Assembly (NCBI GenBank): GCA_002405835.1
Contig: DHMO01000007.1
Span: forward strand, 41,963-73,502
Reading direction: 5' to 3'
DNA: 31,540 nt
Origin: Lentisphaeria bacterium UBA4640
Lineage (GTDB): Bacteria; Verrucomicrobiota; Lentisphaeria; Victivallales; UBA1829
This document shows positions 1 to 6,578 of this stretch, piece after piece. The position numbers and the translations under genes are program-made. The stretch's first letter is position 1; each line of letters opens with the position of its first letter. The notes beneath the pieces are model-generated. The model saw only the letters and a program-made list of their open reading frames with translations, was not told the origin of the DNA and did not search any database.

Positions 1-23
1 CGAGCGGCGCAGCCGCGACACTT

Positions 24-1253
24 TTACTTGGTTCTTCCGGTGTAAGCCTTTACATCGGAATTGTCGATGACATACTGGAAGAATTGCTTCTGAGCTTTTT
101 CACGAGCGGCATCCCAGGGGCGCGGCTGACCGCAGAGCTGAACCGCCCAGAGAGTCAGCTGTTTTTTGTGCCAGTTGACCATGCAGAACGTTCCCCATGC
201 GCCGCCGTGACCGAACCAGGCGTTTTCATTGTCTTCTTCCGGAGCGGTGAGTCCGAGGGAATAGCCGCCCATGCCTTTCGGACGGGAGGACTTGGCGAGC
301 AGATTCTTGACGGTTTCTTCCTTCAGGATGCGCACGCCGTTTTCACCCACGCCGAGATTCATGAGCATTTTGTAGAATTTGAGCTGGTCGGTGGCGGTTG
401 TCCAGAGTCCTGCGCCGGCGGAGGCGAAAACATGATCGTCGTTGTAGGGACGCTGCTGCATGTTGTTCTGCCGGCGGTACTTTGCCGGAGCGTCTTTCAC
501 GCAGTCATACATTTCGACTTGAGTTTTGAGCTGTTCATCGGTCGGACGGAAGGTGCTGGAAGTCATGCCGAGCGGCAGGAGAACGCGTTCTTTCAGGAAA
601 TCTTCCCAGCGCTGTCCGGTGACGACTTCGACAATTGCTGCGCCGATGTCGATTCCGGTGTTGGAGTACTGGACGCGGGTTCCGGGCTCGAACAGCAGCG
701 GAGATGCGGCTGCGATGGCTGCGGTCTGGCGAAGGGGAGCACCGCCGCTCCATCCGCCGCCCTTGATGTTGCCCTGTTTTGCGGAAATTTCAAACGGGAA
801 CCCGCCGGTGTGGTTCATCACCATGCGGATCGTGAGTGTGTTTTTCGCCTTGACGAGCGTTCTGACGCCGTCTTTTTCGGATGCTTTCACCCAGAGCGTT
901 TTGAATTCGGGCAGGTACTTGGAGACAGGATCGTCCAGGGAAATGCGTCCTTCTTCGATGAGCATTGCGATGGTCACGCCGCAGAAGCCTTTGGTCTGGG
1001 AGCACTGCATGTAAACATCGTTCATGGTGATGGGACGTTTTGCCGCAACGTCAGCATATCCGACGCAGGTATTTTCCTGAATGCCGTCTTTGTAGAAGAT
1101 GCAGATCGCGCCGGGGAGCTGTCCGGACTGTACAAAGGGAGTCAATGCATCTTTTGCAAACGTTGTGTTGGAGTTTTTGACTTCCGCATGGAGTGAGAGG
1201 CTCGCCAGGAGCGTCATTGCAGCGATGAGCATCATTCGGCTAAGAAATTTCAT
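24..1253 (-). CDS. Secreted serine hydrolase, beta-lactamase/class C (EstB-like) family
   Basis: Predicted exported serine hydrolase of the penicillin-binding-protein-like/class C beta-lactamase fold, 409 aa. The SxxK catalytic motif is visible as SQTK (Ser about residue 85), followed by a Y-S-N motif (YSNTG) and a late H-x-G motif (GHGGAWG), in the family order. The N-terminus has a basic start and a hydrophobic run ending LSLHAE, a signal peptide, so it acts in the periplasm or outside. The start at 1253 follows an AAGGAAAA ribosome site; an upstream ATG at 1313 lies inside the predicted -35 box and is rejected. The substrate cannot be read from sequence: these proteins include esterases, D-amino-acid peptidases and inactive relatives. 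It stands alone, divergent from the zinc-ribbon gene. A short GC palindrome (GCGGC-GCA-GCCGC) lies at the window edge just past the stop. Confidence 0.85.
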   Translation of the reverse strand: MKFLSRMMLIAAMTLLASLSLHAEVKNSNTTFAKDALTPFVQSGQLPGAICIFYKDGIQENTCVGYADVAAKRPITMNDVYMQCSQTKGFCGVTIAMLIEEGRISLDDPVSKYLPEFKTLWVKASEKDGVRTLVKAKNTLTIRMVMNHTGGFPFEISAKQGNIKGGGWSGGAPLRQTAAIAAASPLLFEPGTRVQYSNTGIDIGAAIVEVVTGQRWEDFLKERVLLPLGMTSSTFRPTDEQLKTQVEMYDCVKDAPAKYRRQNNMQQRPYNDDHVFASAGAGLWTTATDQLKFYKMLMNLGVGENGVRILKEETVKNLLAKSSRPKGMGGYSLGLTAPEEDNENAWFGHGGAWGTFCMVNWHKKQLTLWAVQLCGQPRPWDAAREKAQKQFFQYVIDNSDVKAYTGRTK

Positions 1254-1290
1254 TGAGTTTTCCTTCTTTTTGTTTTTGATCTGATTCGAT

Positions 1291-1318
1291 AAGATACTCC
1301 TCTTTTTCGTCATTTCAA
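1291..1318 (-). promoter_or_regulatory. Promoter of serine hydrolase gene
   Basis: On the minus strand TTGAAA (1313-1318), a 16-bp spacer and TATCTT (1291-1296), about 40 bp upstream of the chosen ATG. It overlaps the alternative ATG at 1313 and so argues for the shorter protein. Confidence 0.55.
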
Positions 1319-1401
1319 ATACTGTATGACAATATCGGATGTTTTTTTGCCGGTTCGCTTTGTTGTTGAGGAATGTTAGTGCCGAACCGATTTCCTTACT
1401 C

Positions 1402-1429
1402 TTGACAAATTTAAAACCCCTGTTATATT
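1402..1429 (+). promoter_or_regulatory. Promoter of zinc-ribbon gene (extended -10)
   Basis: TTGACA (1402-1407), 16-bp spacer, TATATT (1424-1429). A TG at 1421-1422 gives an extended -10 (TGnTATATT). This is the closest match to the sigma-70 consensus in the window, about 25 bp before the start codon. Confidence 0.7.
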
Positions 1430-1454
1430 AAAAAAACTGAAAGGGGAAATAATC

Positions 1455-1694
1455 ATGCAGCAGAATCTACTTACAAAATGCCCCGTTTGTGGCGGTACTG
1501 TTTCCAAAGGAGCTTTTCAATGCCCCCATTGCGGAGAATCCCTTTGGGGGCTAACCCGTACAATCATTTGGTGTGATCTCAATACCTGGCTCTTCCCTAT
1601 TCTCAAATTCTGCGGAATTATAGCTGGGGGATTCATCGGTTTTATGTTGTTCTTAGCTCTCATTCTTAATATTGCCCGAGTTATTTCGGATTGA
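1455..1694 (+). CDS. Small zinc-ribbon membrane protein
   Basis: A 79-aa protein with two CxxC knuckles (CPVC near residues 9-12 and CPHC near 23-26), which together form a zinc ribbon. One long hydrophobic segment follows (about residues 46-73, rich in Ile, Leu, Phe and Gly), which should cross the inner membrane. The start follows AAAGGGGAAATAATC, a good ribosome site, and a strong promoter lies just upstream. Many bacteria have such zinc-ribbon/TM miniproteins of unknown role, often in accessory DNA; the function cannot be assigned. It sits in a visibly more A+T-rich stretch than the core genes and precedes a toxin-antitoxin pair, consistent with an acquired patch. Confidence 0.75.
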   Translation: MQQNLLTKCPVCGGTVSKGAFQCPHCGESLWGLTRTIIWCDLNTWLFPILKFCGIIAGGFIGFMLFLALILNIARVISD

Positions 1695-1727
1695 CGGGAG
1701 GTTCCTTCGGTAAAACAGGAGCCAATC

Positions 1728-1811
1728 ATGCCCATAGAAGCACATCTTACTCTCAATCCGGATGATTACATCGCCGCCCTTGAACAGGCAAGTAAAAGCT
1801 CCGAAAATTAA
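1728..1811 (+). CDS. Possible 27-aa small ORF
   Basis: ATG at 1728 is preceded by AGGAG at a proper distance (aggagccaatc). The frame reads MPIEAHLTLNPDDYIAALEQ and a few more residues to a TAA at 1809-1811. It starts 33 bp after the zinc-ribbon gene and could be translated from the same mRNA. No known family is recognised and no membrane or metal motif is seen. It may equally be the remnant of a longer gene. The remaining bases up to the higBA promoter show no other feature. Confidence 0.35.
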   Translation: MPIEAHLTLNPDDYIAALEQASKSSEN

Positions 1812-1878
1812 AAAACAGAGCAAGCTGAAGTGCTTTTAACTTTACAACGAACACTCCAGTATTTTTCCGGTTGATGAC

Positions 1879-1907
1879 TTGAAAAATATGACGTTCCGCG
1901 TTATATT
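1879..1907 (+). promoter_or_regulatory. Promoter of higBA
   Basis: TTGAAA (1879-1884), 17-bp spacer, TATATT (1902-1907), ending 37 bp before the toxin start. An in-frame TTG that would lengthen the toxin falls in this -35 box, so the toxin start at 1945 is preferred. HigA antitoxins usually repress their own promoter; no clear palindromic operator stands out here. Confidence 0.65.
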
Positions 1908-1944
1908 ACGGCAAAGAACAACGGAAAAGAGGATTGCCGGGAGC

Positions 1945-2220
1945 ATGATAAAAAGTTTCAAGGATAAGGAAACCGAAGCCGTTTATAACGGGATACGCTC
2001 CCGAAAATTGCCCGGAGACATTCAGATTGCCGCCCGCCGGAAGTTGAGGATGTTAAGCGCTGCAGCTGCCCCGGAAGATTTGAGAACGCCTCCGGGAAAC
2101 CGCTTTGAAGCTCTGGACGGGCGACCCGGCTTTTTCAGCATTCGGGTTAATATCCAATGGCGCATTACTTTTTCATGGAGTGACGGCGCGGAAAACGTAA
2201 AAATTGAAGATTATCACTGA
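1945..2220 (+). CDS. higB: HigB-type toxin (RelE/ParE superfamily mRNA interferase)
   Basis: A 91-aa protein beginning MIKSFKDKETEAVYNG, with conserved HigB-like stretches: LPGDIQIAARRKLRML, an LRTPPGNRFEAL segment, and a C-terminal beta-strand set RVNIQWRITFSW ending in KIEDYH. Proteins of this type are ribosome-dependent endoribonucleases that cut mRNA under stress when the antitoxin is lost. Length fits the family (about 90-95 aa). The start at 1945 follows GGGAG closely; a longer reading would begin within the promoter. The antitoxin gene follows after 15 bp, the toxin-first order typical of higBA. Confidence 0.9.
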   Translation: MIKSFKDKETEAVYNGIRSRKLPGDIQIAARRKLRMLSAAAAPEDLRTPPGNRFEALDGRPGFFSIRVNIQWRITFSWSDGAENVKIEDYH

Positions 2221-2235
2221 AACGGAGGAACGAAC

Positions 2236-2568
2236 ATGGCAAACGAAGAAAAATACTTGCCGCCGGTTCACCCCGGCGAAATCCTGAACCTTGAATTCAT
2301 GAAGCCGCTGAATTTGTCTCAGAACGCTCTTGGAAAGGCGCTAGGCGTTCCGCCGCGCCGGATAAATGAGATTGTCCACGGAAAGCGCGGAATCACAGCG
2401 GATACGGCAATCCGTTTAAGCCGCTTTTTCGGAACAACCGCGCAGTTCTGGCTTAATCTTCAGGCAGAATATGAACTCGACTGTATCATCTATGAAGAGC
2501 GTACCGGGAAAACCGGACGTTTCGACTTCATCAAGCAGTTTATCCCGAAAGTGGCGGCAGTTCTCTGA
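2236..2568 (+). CDS. higA: HigA-type antitoxin, XRE-family helix-turn-helix
   Basis: A 110-aa partner of the upstream toxin. It starts with the family hallmark PPVHPGEILNLEFMKPLNLSQ and has a helix-turn-helix at about residues 28-62 (LSQNALGKALGVPPRRINEI, then GKRGITADTAIRLSRFFGT). The segment FWLNLQAEYELD is also characteristic of HigA/VapI antitoxins. It should bind and neutralise HigB and bind the operon promoter. A strong ribosome site (CGGAGGAACGAAC) precedes the ATG. The protein appears full length. The gene ends about 140 bp from the 3' end of a tRNA-Leu gene on the other strand, in a stretch with no other gene; an imperfect hairpin near 2579-2606 may act as terminator but has no T-run. 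Confidence 0.92.
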   Translation: MANEEKYLPPVHPGEILNLEFMKPLNLSQNALGKALGVPPRRINEIVHGKRGITADTAIRLSRFFGTTAQFWLNLQAEYELDCIIYEERTGKTGRFDFIKQFIPKVAAVL

Positions 2569-2708
2569 TTTGTCTTAAGATGGGGTTGCGAAATGCCGCA
2601 CCATCGCCACTTATTCGGGGTTTCAGGGGGTAAAAAGGCGTATCATTAGGAATCTTTTGCATTTTAAAGAAAACGGTGTAAATCGTAAAATTTGAGGCTG
2701 AATGAGTG

Positions 2709-2792
2709 TGGTGCGCGGGAGGGGACTTGAACCCCTACGGATTGCTCCACCGGAACCTAAATCCGGCGCGTCTGCCGTTTCGCCACCCGCGC
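2709..2792 (-). tRNA. tRNA-Leu (anticodon UAG)
   Basis: On the minus strand a complete tRNA runs from 2792 to 2709. The acceptor stem is GCGCGGG paired with CCCGCGC, discriminator A, and the CCA end is encoded in DNA (2709-2711). The anticodon stem CCGGA/TCCGG encloses the loop TTTAGGT, giving anticodon TAG at 2757-2759, which reads CUN leucine codons. A long variable arm, typical of tRNA-Leu, and a T-arm with GGTTCAAGTCC follow. The 5' end lies only 8 bp after the stop of the STAS gene at 2801, so it may be co-transcribed with that operon; no separate promoter is evident. Confidence 0.96.
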
Positions 2793-2800
2793 AAAAAATC

Positions 2801-3136
2801 TTATGCAGAGATCTGATGCAAAGCCGAGGCTTTGTCCGCACAGATCGTAAACATCGACGTGAAACCGCTTAAATCAAAAATCTCGCGGACGTTCGGCTGC
2901 AGAGAATACAGAATCAGTTTTCCCTGCGCCTGCTGAACTTTCTTCGCGGCTAAAAGAAGAATCCGCAAACCCGCACTGCTGATGTATTTCAACTTCGAAA
3001 AGTCCACAAGAAGCACATGTCCCGACACCATCGTTTCCGTGAATACGGCATCCACTTTCGCCGCCGTATCCGAATCCAGTTTGCCGATCAGCTGAATGAT
3101 GCTGTAGCCTTCTCCGGCAACGATATTTGTCTGCAT
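2801..3136 (-). CDS. STAS-domain anti-anti-sigma factor (SpoIIAA/RsbV-like)
   Basis: A 111-aa single STAS domain. The core reads LLVDFSKLKYISSAGLRILL; the Ser-Ser pair at residues 53-54 falls where SpoIIAA/RsbV is phosphorylated. In partner switching, the unphosphorylated protein captures the kinase and releases its target; phosphorylation by the kinase breaks this. The kinase is the next gene upstream in the same operon (3152-3559). The start follows GAAAGGAGCAGAC. The acidic residue usual before the serine (D-S-S-G) is replaced by Ile, and Gly by Ala-Gly, so it is a divergent member; some such proteins regulate targets other than sigma factors. Confidence 0.88.
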   Translation of the reverse strand: MQTNIVAGEGYSIIQLIGKLDSDTAAKVDAVFTETMVSGHVLLVDFSKLKYISSAGLRILLLAAKKVQQAQGKLILYSLQPNVREIFDLSGFTSMFTICADKASALHQISA

Positions 3137-3151
3137 GTCTGCTCCTTTCTC

Positions 3152-3559
3152 TTAGCGCCCGATCGTTATGACCAGGATGTTCTTTCCGTTTTCCCGGCGG
3201 TAATTCATCGAATCCGAAAGACGCGCCGTCAGGTAAATCCCGAGTCCGCCTACCGGACGGCTCATCAGATCCTGACTGATATCCGGGGCGGGACACGCCG
3301 TCGGGTCGAATTCATGCCCGTCGTCTGCCAATGTCATTATAACACAGTTTTCCAGGATTTCAATCCGGATTTCAAGAAAATGTTCCAAAGAATCGTCGTA
3401 GGAGTATTTGATGACATTCGTCGCCATCTCCTCGAACGCCAGTGAAACACTGCACGACGTCCGGCTGTCCAGGTGCGCCGCGATCAGAAATCTTTCCACA
3501 TCGCGGGATACTTTATGGAATGAAACCCGGTTGTTCTTCATCCGTGCGCTGAATTCCAT
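3152..3559 (-). CDS. RsbW/SpoIIAB-like serine kinase (HATPase_c anti-sigma factor)
   Basis: A 135-aa GHKL-type ATPase domain. The N-box is seen in SLAFEEMATNVIKYSY (about residues 39-54), the G1 box in LADDGHEFDPT and the G2 box in PVGGLGIYLT. Such proteins phosphorylate an STAS partner and bind a sigma factor or another target. A strong ribosome site (GGGAGGAGACGCTTT) lies between it and the STAS gene at 3577-3924, and a second STAS gene follows 15 bp after its stop, so one kinase is flanked by two possible substrates. No sigma factor or PP2C-type phosphatase gene is in the window; the target must be encoded elsewhere. Confidence 0.9.
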   Translation of the reverse strand: MEFSARMKNNRVSFHKVSRDVERFLIAAHLDSRTSCSVSLAFEEMATNVIKYSYDDSLEHFLEIRIEILENCVIMTLADDGHEFDPTACPAPDISQDLMSRPVGGLGIYLTARLSDSMNYRRENGKNILVITIGR

Positions 3560-3576
3560 AAAGCGTCTCCTCCCGG

Positions 3577-3924
3577 TCAGGATTGCGGGGCTGCAAGGCG
3601 CATCGCTTCGCCGAGGTCGTTGGTGACCGGACAGGTTTGCGCGAAACCGGCCGCGGCAAGTTTTTCCGCTACAAACGGCTGCGGATTGTAGAGCACAAGT
3701 TTTGCTCCGCCCGCGCCGAGTTCCTGCGCCGCAACCTGCAGGGTGCGGAGACCGAGCGACGAGATGAAATCCATTTCCGTCAGGTCCAGAATCGCCGGAA
3801 GTTTGCGGGCGGTTACATTCCGCTTGAAATCTTCAAACACCTCCGCGACGCCTTCGCAGTCAAACTTGCCCGAAAGCGCAACATGTGTGCAGTGTTCGTC
3901 GTTGTTGATGATTTTCAGTTTCAT
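3577..3924 (-). CDS. STAS-domain anti-anti-sigma factor, first gene of partner-switch operon
   Basis: A 115-aa single STAS domain with the core AILDLTEMDFISSLGLRTLQ; the Ser-Ser pair at 55-56 is the likely phosphorylation region. It is a paralogue of, but clearly different from, the STAS protein at 2801-3136. It opens the operon STAS - kinase - STAS, with the promoter at 3960-3987 and a GGAG sequence upstream of the ATG. The two antagonists may sense different inputs, or one may be the kinase's main substrate and the other a decoy; sequence alone cannot tell. Confidence 0.87.
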   Translation of the reverse strand: MKLKIINNDEHCTHVALSGKFDCEGVAEVFEDFKRNVTARKLPAILDLTEMDFISSLGLRTLQVAAQELGAGGAKLVLYNPQPFVAEKLAAAGFAQTCPVTNDLGEAMRLAAPQS

Positions 3925-3959
3925 AAATCGGAAGCTCCGGATATTTCCTTTTTTCTCTT

Positions 3960-3987
3960 AATGTAACGCCGTTTTTCAAAAAGTCAA
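3960..3987 (-). promoter_or_regulatory. Promoter of STAS-kinase-STAS operon
   Basis: Minus strand TTGACT (3982-3987), 16-bp spacer, TACATT (3960-3965). The -35 box overlaps the stop codon of the PHP phosphatase gene (3984-3986), so this promoter sits at the very end of the upstream gene. Confidence 0.6.
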
Positions 3988-4820
3988 TTCTTTTTCATCA
4001 TGCCCGGCGAGGCGATGATTTCCTGCGCGACTTCGTAATTGTGAATCGCAAGCCCGTGCTTTTCCGCAAACCGGAAACAGTCGTCCGTGTTGCCCCAGAC
4101 GTCCTGCGGACGGTGCGCGTCGGCTCCGGCAACGGCTTTCACGCCGCATTCCGCCGCGAGTTCCCAGACCGGATCCCACGGATACATCATGCGTGTCGAG
4201 CCGTCCGGAAGAACCGTGCGCGGCTTGCGCATGCCGTAGGCGTTGATTTCAACAGGAACCCCGAGCGACGCCGACGCCTCCATGACTTCGCGGTACAGCG
4301 CGGCGATTTCAGGCGTCCAGTACGGTGTGCGGAAGGCGGTCAGGTCGGGATGGGCAAGATAACGGATCAGACCTGTCTCCATGAGGCGGATTGCGCACTT
4401 CATGTAGCGGCGGACTCCCTCAAGCGTGAGCGTGCCGTCCGCGTTGCGGTAATCCTGTTCATTGCTGATCCAGTGGACTCCGCCGATCAGGTAGTCGAAC
4501 TGGTATTCCCCGAAGAAAAGATCTTCATAATACGCCACGCCGAGATCCTCGAAAAAGTCGATTTCGGAACCGAGGAGAATGGTCAGCTGCGGGAATTTCC
4601 GTTTTGCTTCGCGGACATCGCGGACGTAATCGGGAAGCTCGCAGAACCCCATGCGGCTGGAGCCGCTGCGTCCGTCGGGGAAGGGCGAGTGGTCGGAAAA
4701 ACCGAGAATCCGGATTCCCTGCTTCACCGCTTCGGCGCAGTATTCGCCCACCGTTCCCGACGCGTGTTTGCAGCGGCTGGTGTGCGTGTGAAGATTTGTC
4801 TGCGGTATATCAGTATTCAT
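3984..4820 (-). CDS. PHP-domain histidinol-phosphatase-like hydrolase
   Basis: A 278-aa PHP-family metal phosphoesterase related to HisK-type histidinol-phosphatases. Metal-binding motifs are visible in order: NLHTHTSRCKHASG near the N-terminus, GFSDHSP (about 40-46), LLGSEIDF (about 82-89), YLIGGVHW, RYLAHPDL (about 154-161), PVEINAYG, and GADAH near 232. These are the usual His/Asp/Glu ligands of a trinuclear site. Histidinol phosphate hydrolysis in histidine synthesis is the likely reaction, but no other his gene is nearby and PHP enzymes vary, so another phosphate ester is possible. It has its own promoter overlapping the end of the corrinoid adenosyltransferase gene. The length is typical. 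Confidence 0.82.
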   Translation of the reverse strand: MNTDIPQTNLHTHTSRCKHASGTVGEYCAEAVKQGIRILGFSDHSPFPDGRSGSSRMGFCELPDYVRDVREAKRKFPQLTILLGSEIDFFEDLGVAYYEDLFFGEYQFDYLIGGVHWISNEQDYRNADGTLTLEGVRRYMKCAIRLMETGLIRYLAHPDLTAFRTPYWTPEIAALYREVMEASASLGVPVEINAYGMRKPRTVLPDGSTRMMYPWDPVWELAAECGVKAVAGADAHRPQDVWGNTDDCFRFAEKHGLAIHNYEVAQEIIASPGMMKKN

Positions 4821-4841
4821 AGTGAAACCTCATTTCCCGGT

Positions 4842-4869
4842 AATATACCGCCGGAATTTTAAAAATCAA
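4842..4869 (-). promoter_or_regulatory. Promoter of PHP phosphatase gene
   Basis: Minus strand TTGATT (4864-4869), 16-bp spacer, TATATT (4842-4847). The -35 box lies in the last codons of the upstream corrinoid adenosyltransferase gene. Confidence 0.65.
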
Positions 4870-5386
4870 TCCCCTTCCGCGCGGGGATTCCGCGCTCGTA
4901 GGGATGACGAACCGCTTTGATCTCGGAAACAAGATCGCTCATATCCAGAAGTTCCCGCGGCGCATAGCGTCCGGTGATCATGACATTCAGATCCGGACGC
5001 CGCGAGCGGAGGGAGCCCAGCACTTCATCAAGGGGAAGCCACTTGTAGTGAAGCGCGATATTGAGTTCATCGAAGACCACGAGCTGCCAGCGCGGCGAGA
5101 CGAGTTCCTTTTCCGCCCGGAGCCAGCCCTGGCGTGCGAGCGCGGCATGATCTCCCGGTTCCCATGACGCCCCCGCGCCGAGCTGGGCAAATTCGAGATT
5201 CGGCGCATGGAGCGAATCAAAAAAACGCTTTTCGCCCGTCTCCATCGTTCCTTTGACGAACTGGAGGAGCAGAACATTCCAGCCCCAGCCGAGCGCGCGG
5301 ATCACGGTCCCGAATGCGCTGGTTGACTTCCCCTTGCCGTCGCCCGTGACATTCAGGAGCAGACCTTTTGCGGATTCGTCAAGCAT
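4859..5386 (-). CDS. cobA: Cob(I)alamin adenosyltransferase, CobA/BtuR type
   Basis: A 175-aa P-loop enzyme that moves adenosyl from ATP to Co(I) corrinoids, making adenosylcobalamin. The family signature GDGKGKSTSAFG is at residues 15-26, followed by RALGWGWNVLLLQFVKG, the VVFDELNIAL segment (Walker-B-like) and a C-terminal region MITGRYAPRELLDMSDLVSE. The start at 5386 was chosen because GGGAAGG lies upstream and the protein then matches CobA from its first residues; longer readings would overlap the preceding gene widely. The ATG overlaps the stop of the flavin oxidoreductase gene by 8 bp, implying coupled translation. No cobalamin riboswitch or other cob gene is visible, so it probably serves salvage of imported corrinoids. 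Confidence 0.92.
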   Translation of the reverse strand: MLDESAKGLLLNVTGDGKGKSTSAFGTVIRALGWGWNVLLLQFVKGTMETGEKRFFDSLHAPNLEFAQLGAGASWEPGDHAALARQGWLRAEKELVSPRWQLVVFDELNIALHYKWLPLDEVLGSLRSRRPDLNVMITGRYAPRELLDMSDLVSEIKAVRHPYERGIPARKGIDF

Positions 5387-6488
5387 GAAGCAGACCTTCC
5401 CTGTTGAATTTCGGACAGCCGAAGCCGAGTCCGGTGACGATCGGACGGAAGCAGGCGTTGCAGGTGATGCAGCGGGCGCGGAAGGCGTCTTCAAGCTCCC
5501 AGCGGCGGATGAGGTCGGGTTCGGAAATGAGCGGACGGCTCAGCGAGACAAAATCGCATGCGTTTTCGCGGAGCAGCCGTTCCGCCGTTTCGGGGTAGCG
5601 GATTCCGCCCACGAGAATCACCGGAACCGAAAGCTGCGCCTTGATGCGCTTCGCCGCCTCCTCGTAGTAACTTTTTTCTTCCGCAGAGCCCGGATTCACC
5701 GTGCGGACGGGCGAGAGTTTCGGTCCCGACGCGGGGAGTCCGCCGGAGAGCTCCACTCCGTTCAACCCGCGTTTTTCGAGTTCGCGGCAGACTTGTGCGC
5801 ATTCATCGGCGGTGAATCCGCCCGGGACAAAGTCTTCGGAATTGATTTTGATCAGCACGGGGAACGCATCGCCGACGGCTTTGCGGACGGCGTCGTAGAC
5901 GCGCAGCAGAAGCCGCATCCGGTTTTCGAGCGTTCCGCCGTATTCATCGGAGCGCTTGTTGTAGAACGGCGAGAGGAACTGGCTGAGCAGGTATCCGTGG
6001 GCGGCATGAATCTGAACCGCGTCGAATCCGCCTTTCCGCGCAAGTTCAGCGGTGCGGGCAAATGCATCGACGATGCCGTCGATTTCCGCTGGAGTTGCTT
6101 CACGGGTTTCGCCTTTTTTCGGAATGGTGAACGCGGAAGGTCCGATTGCCGTTGTCGTATCGGAGGCGTTGCAGCCGCCGTGCGCGAGCTGAAGAGCGAT
6201 CTTTCCGCCGTTTTCGTGGACGACGTCCGTAGCGACGCGCCAGAGTTCGACAGCTTCCGGTTTCGCCGCCGCCTGTTTTACCGATGCTCTGCCTTCCGGC
6301 GAAACATAGGTGTGTCCGGAGATGATGAGCCCGACTCCGTCCTTTGCGAGTTTGCCGTAGAGATCCGCGAGCGCGGGCGTGTAGAGTCCTTCCGCATCGG
6401 CGAGTCCCTCGTGAGTCGCCGAACGGACAAAGCGGTTGCGGAGCAGAAGTCCGCCGAGAAAAGTCGATTCAAAAAGATGTTTTTCCAT
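5379..6488 (-). CDS. NADH:flavin oxidoreductase, Old Yellow Enzyme family, with Cys cluster
   Basis: A 369-aa TIM-barrel FMN oxidoreductase. Family features include NRFVRSATHEG at the start, LQLAHGG, IHAAHGYLLSQFLSPFYNKR with the active-site His pair, DEYGGTLENRMRLLL, and FVSLSRPLISEP. The C-terminus carries CITCNAC and a further Cys 11 residues on (CX2CX2CX11C), resembling the 4Fe-4S site of 2,4-dienoyl-CoA reductases, but the second (FAD/NAD) domain of those enzymes is absent. It may reduce an enone or act in anaerobic electron transfer; the substrate is unknown. A GGGGGAGG ribosome site precedes the ATG. It shares an mRNA with the corrinoid adenosyltransferase, an unusual pairing that might hint at a reducing partner for cobalt. 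Confidence 0.88.
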   Translation of the reverse strand: MEKHLFESTFLGGLLLRNRFVRSATHEGLADAEGLYTPALADLYGKLAKDGVGLIISGHTYVSPEGRASVKQAAAKPEAVELWRVATDVVHENGGKIALQLAHGGCNASDTTTAIGPSAFTIPKKGETREATPAEIDGIVDAFARTAELARKGGFDAVQIHAAHGYLLSQFLSPFYNKRSDEYGGTLENRMRLLLRVYDAVRKAVGDAFPVLIKINSEDFVPGGFTADECAQVCRELEKRGLNGVELSGGLPASGPKLSPVRTVNPGSAEEKSYYEEAAKRIKAQLSVPVILVGGIRYPETAERLLRENACDFVSLSRPLISEPDLIRRWELEDAFRARCITCNACFRPIVTGLGFGCPKFNREGLLHA

Positions 6489-6512
6489 AAAAACCTCCCC
6501 CGTTTTCCGGAT

Positions 6513-6540
6513 AACGTACTTCGTTTATTGAAAAAATCAA
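6513..6540 (-). promoter_or_regulatory. Promoter of flavin oxidoreductase-cobA unit
   Basis: Minus strand TTGATT (6535-6540), 16-bp spacer, TACGTT (6513-6518). The -10 is a weak match. It overlaps the divergent deacetylase promoter. Confidence 0.4.
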
Positions 6541-6555
6541 CTTCCCGTGTATATT
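6528..6555 (+). promoter_or_regulatory. Promoter of polysaccharide deacetylase gene
   Basis: TTGAAA (6528-6533), 16-bp spacer, TATATT (6550-6555), 23 bp before the ATG, which has the ribosome site AAAAAGGAG. Confidence 0.7.
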
Positions 6556-6578
6556 AAATCTGTAAAAAAGGAGTTTTT

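Noticed and set aside
1351..1389. Inverted repeat CGGTTCG / CGAACCG in the divergent intergenic region
   Set aside because: The arms are 25 bp apart and only 7 bp long; this may be chance, and no regulator gene is nearby.
2709..2735. tRNA 3' end as an attachment site with a second copy at the far side of the higBA patch
   Set aside because: I looked for a copy of the tRNA 3' sequence in the 1254-1460 intergenic region and near the left edge and found none; no integrase gene is present.
4780..5400. Cobalamin riboswitch near the adenosyltransferase gene
   Set aside because: The gene overlaps its upstream neighbour, so no leader exists, and no B12-box-like sequence was recognised before the oxidoreductase gene.
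4862..5494. Longer corrinoid adenosyltransferase starting at 5494
   Set aside because: The extra 36 residues overlap the oxidoreductase gene in another frame and are Ser/Pro/Ala-rich; the family start matches 5386 with a ribosome site.
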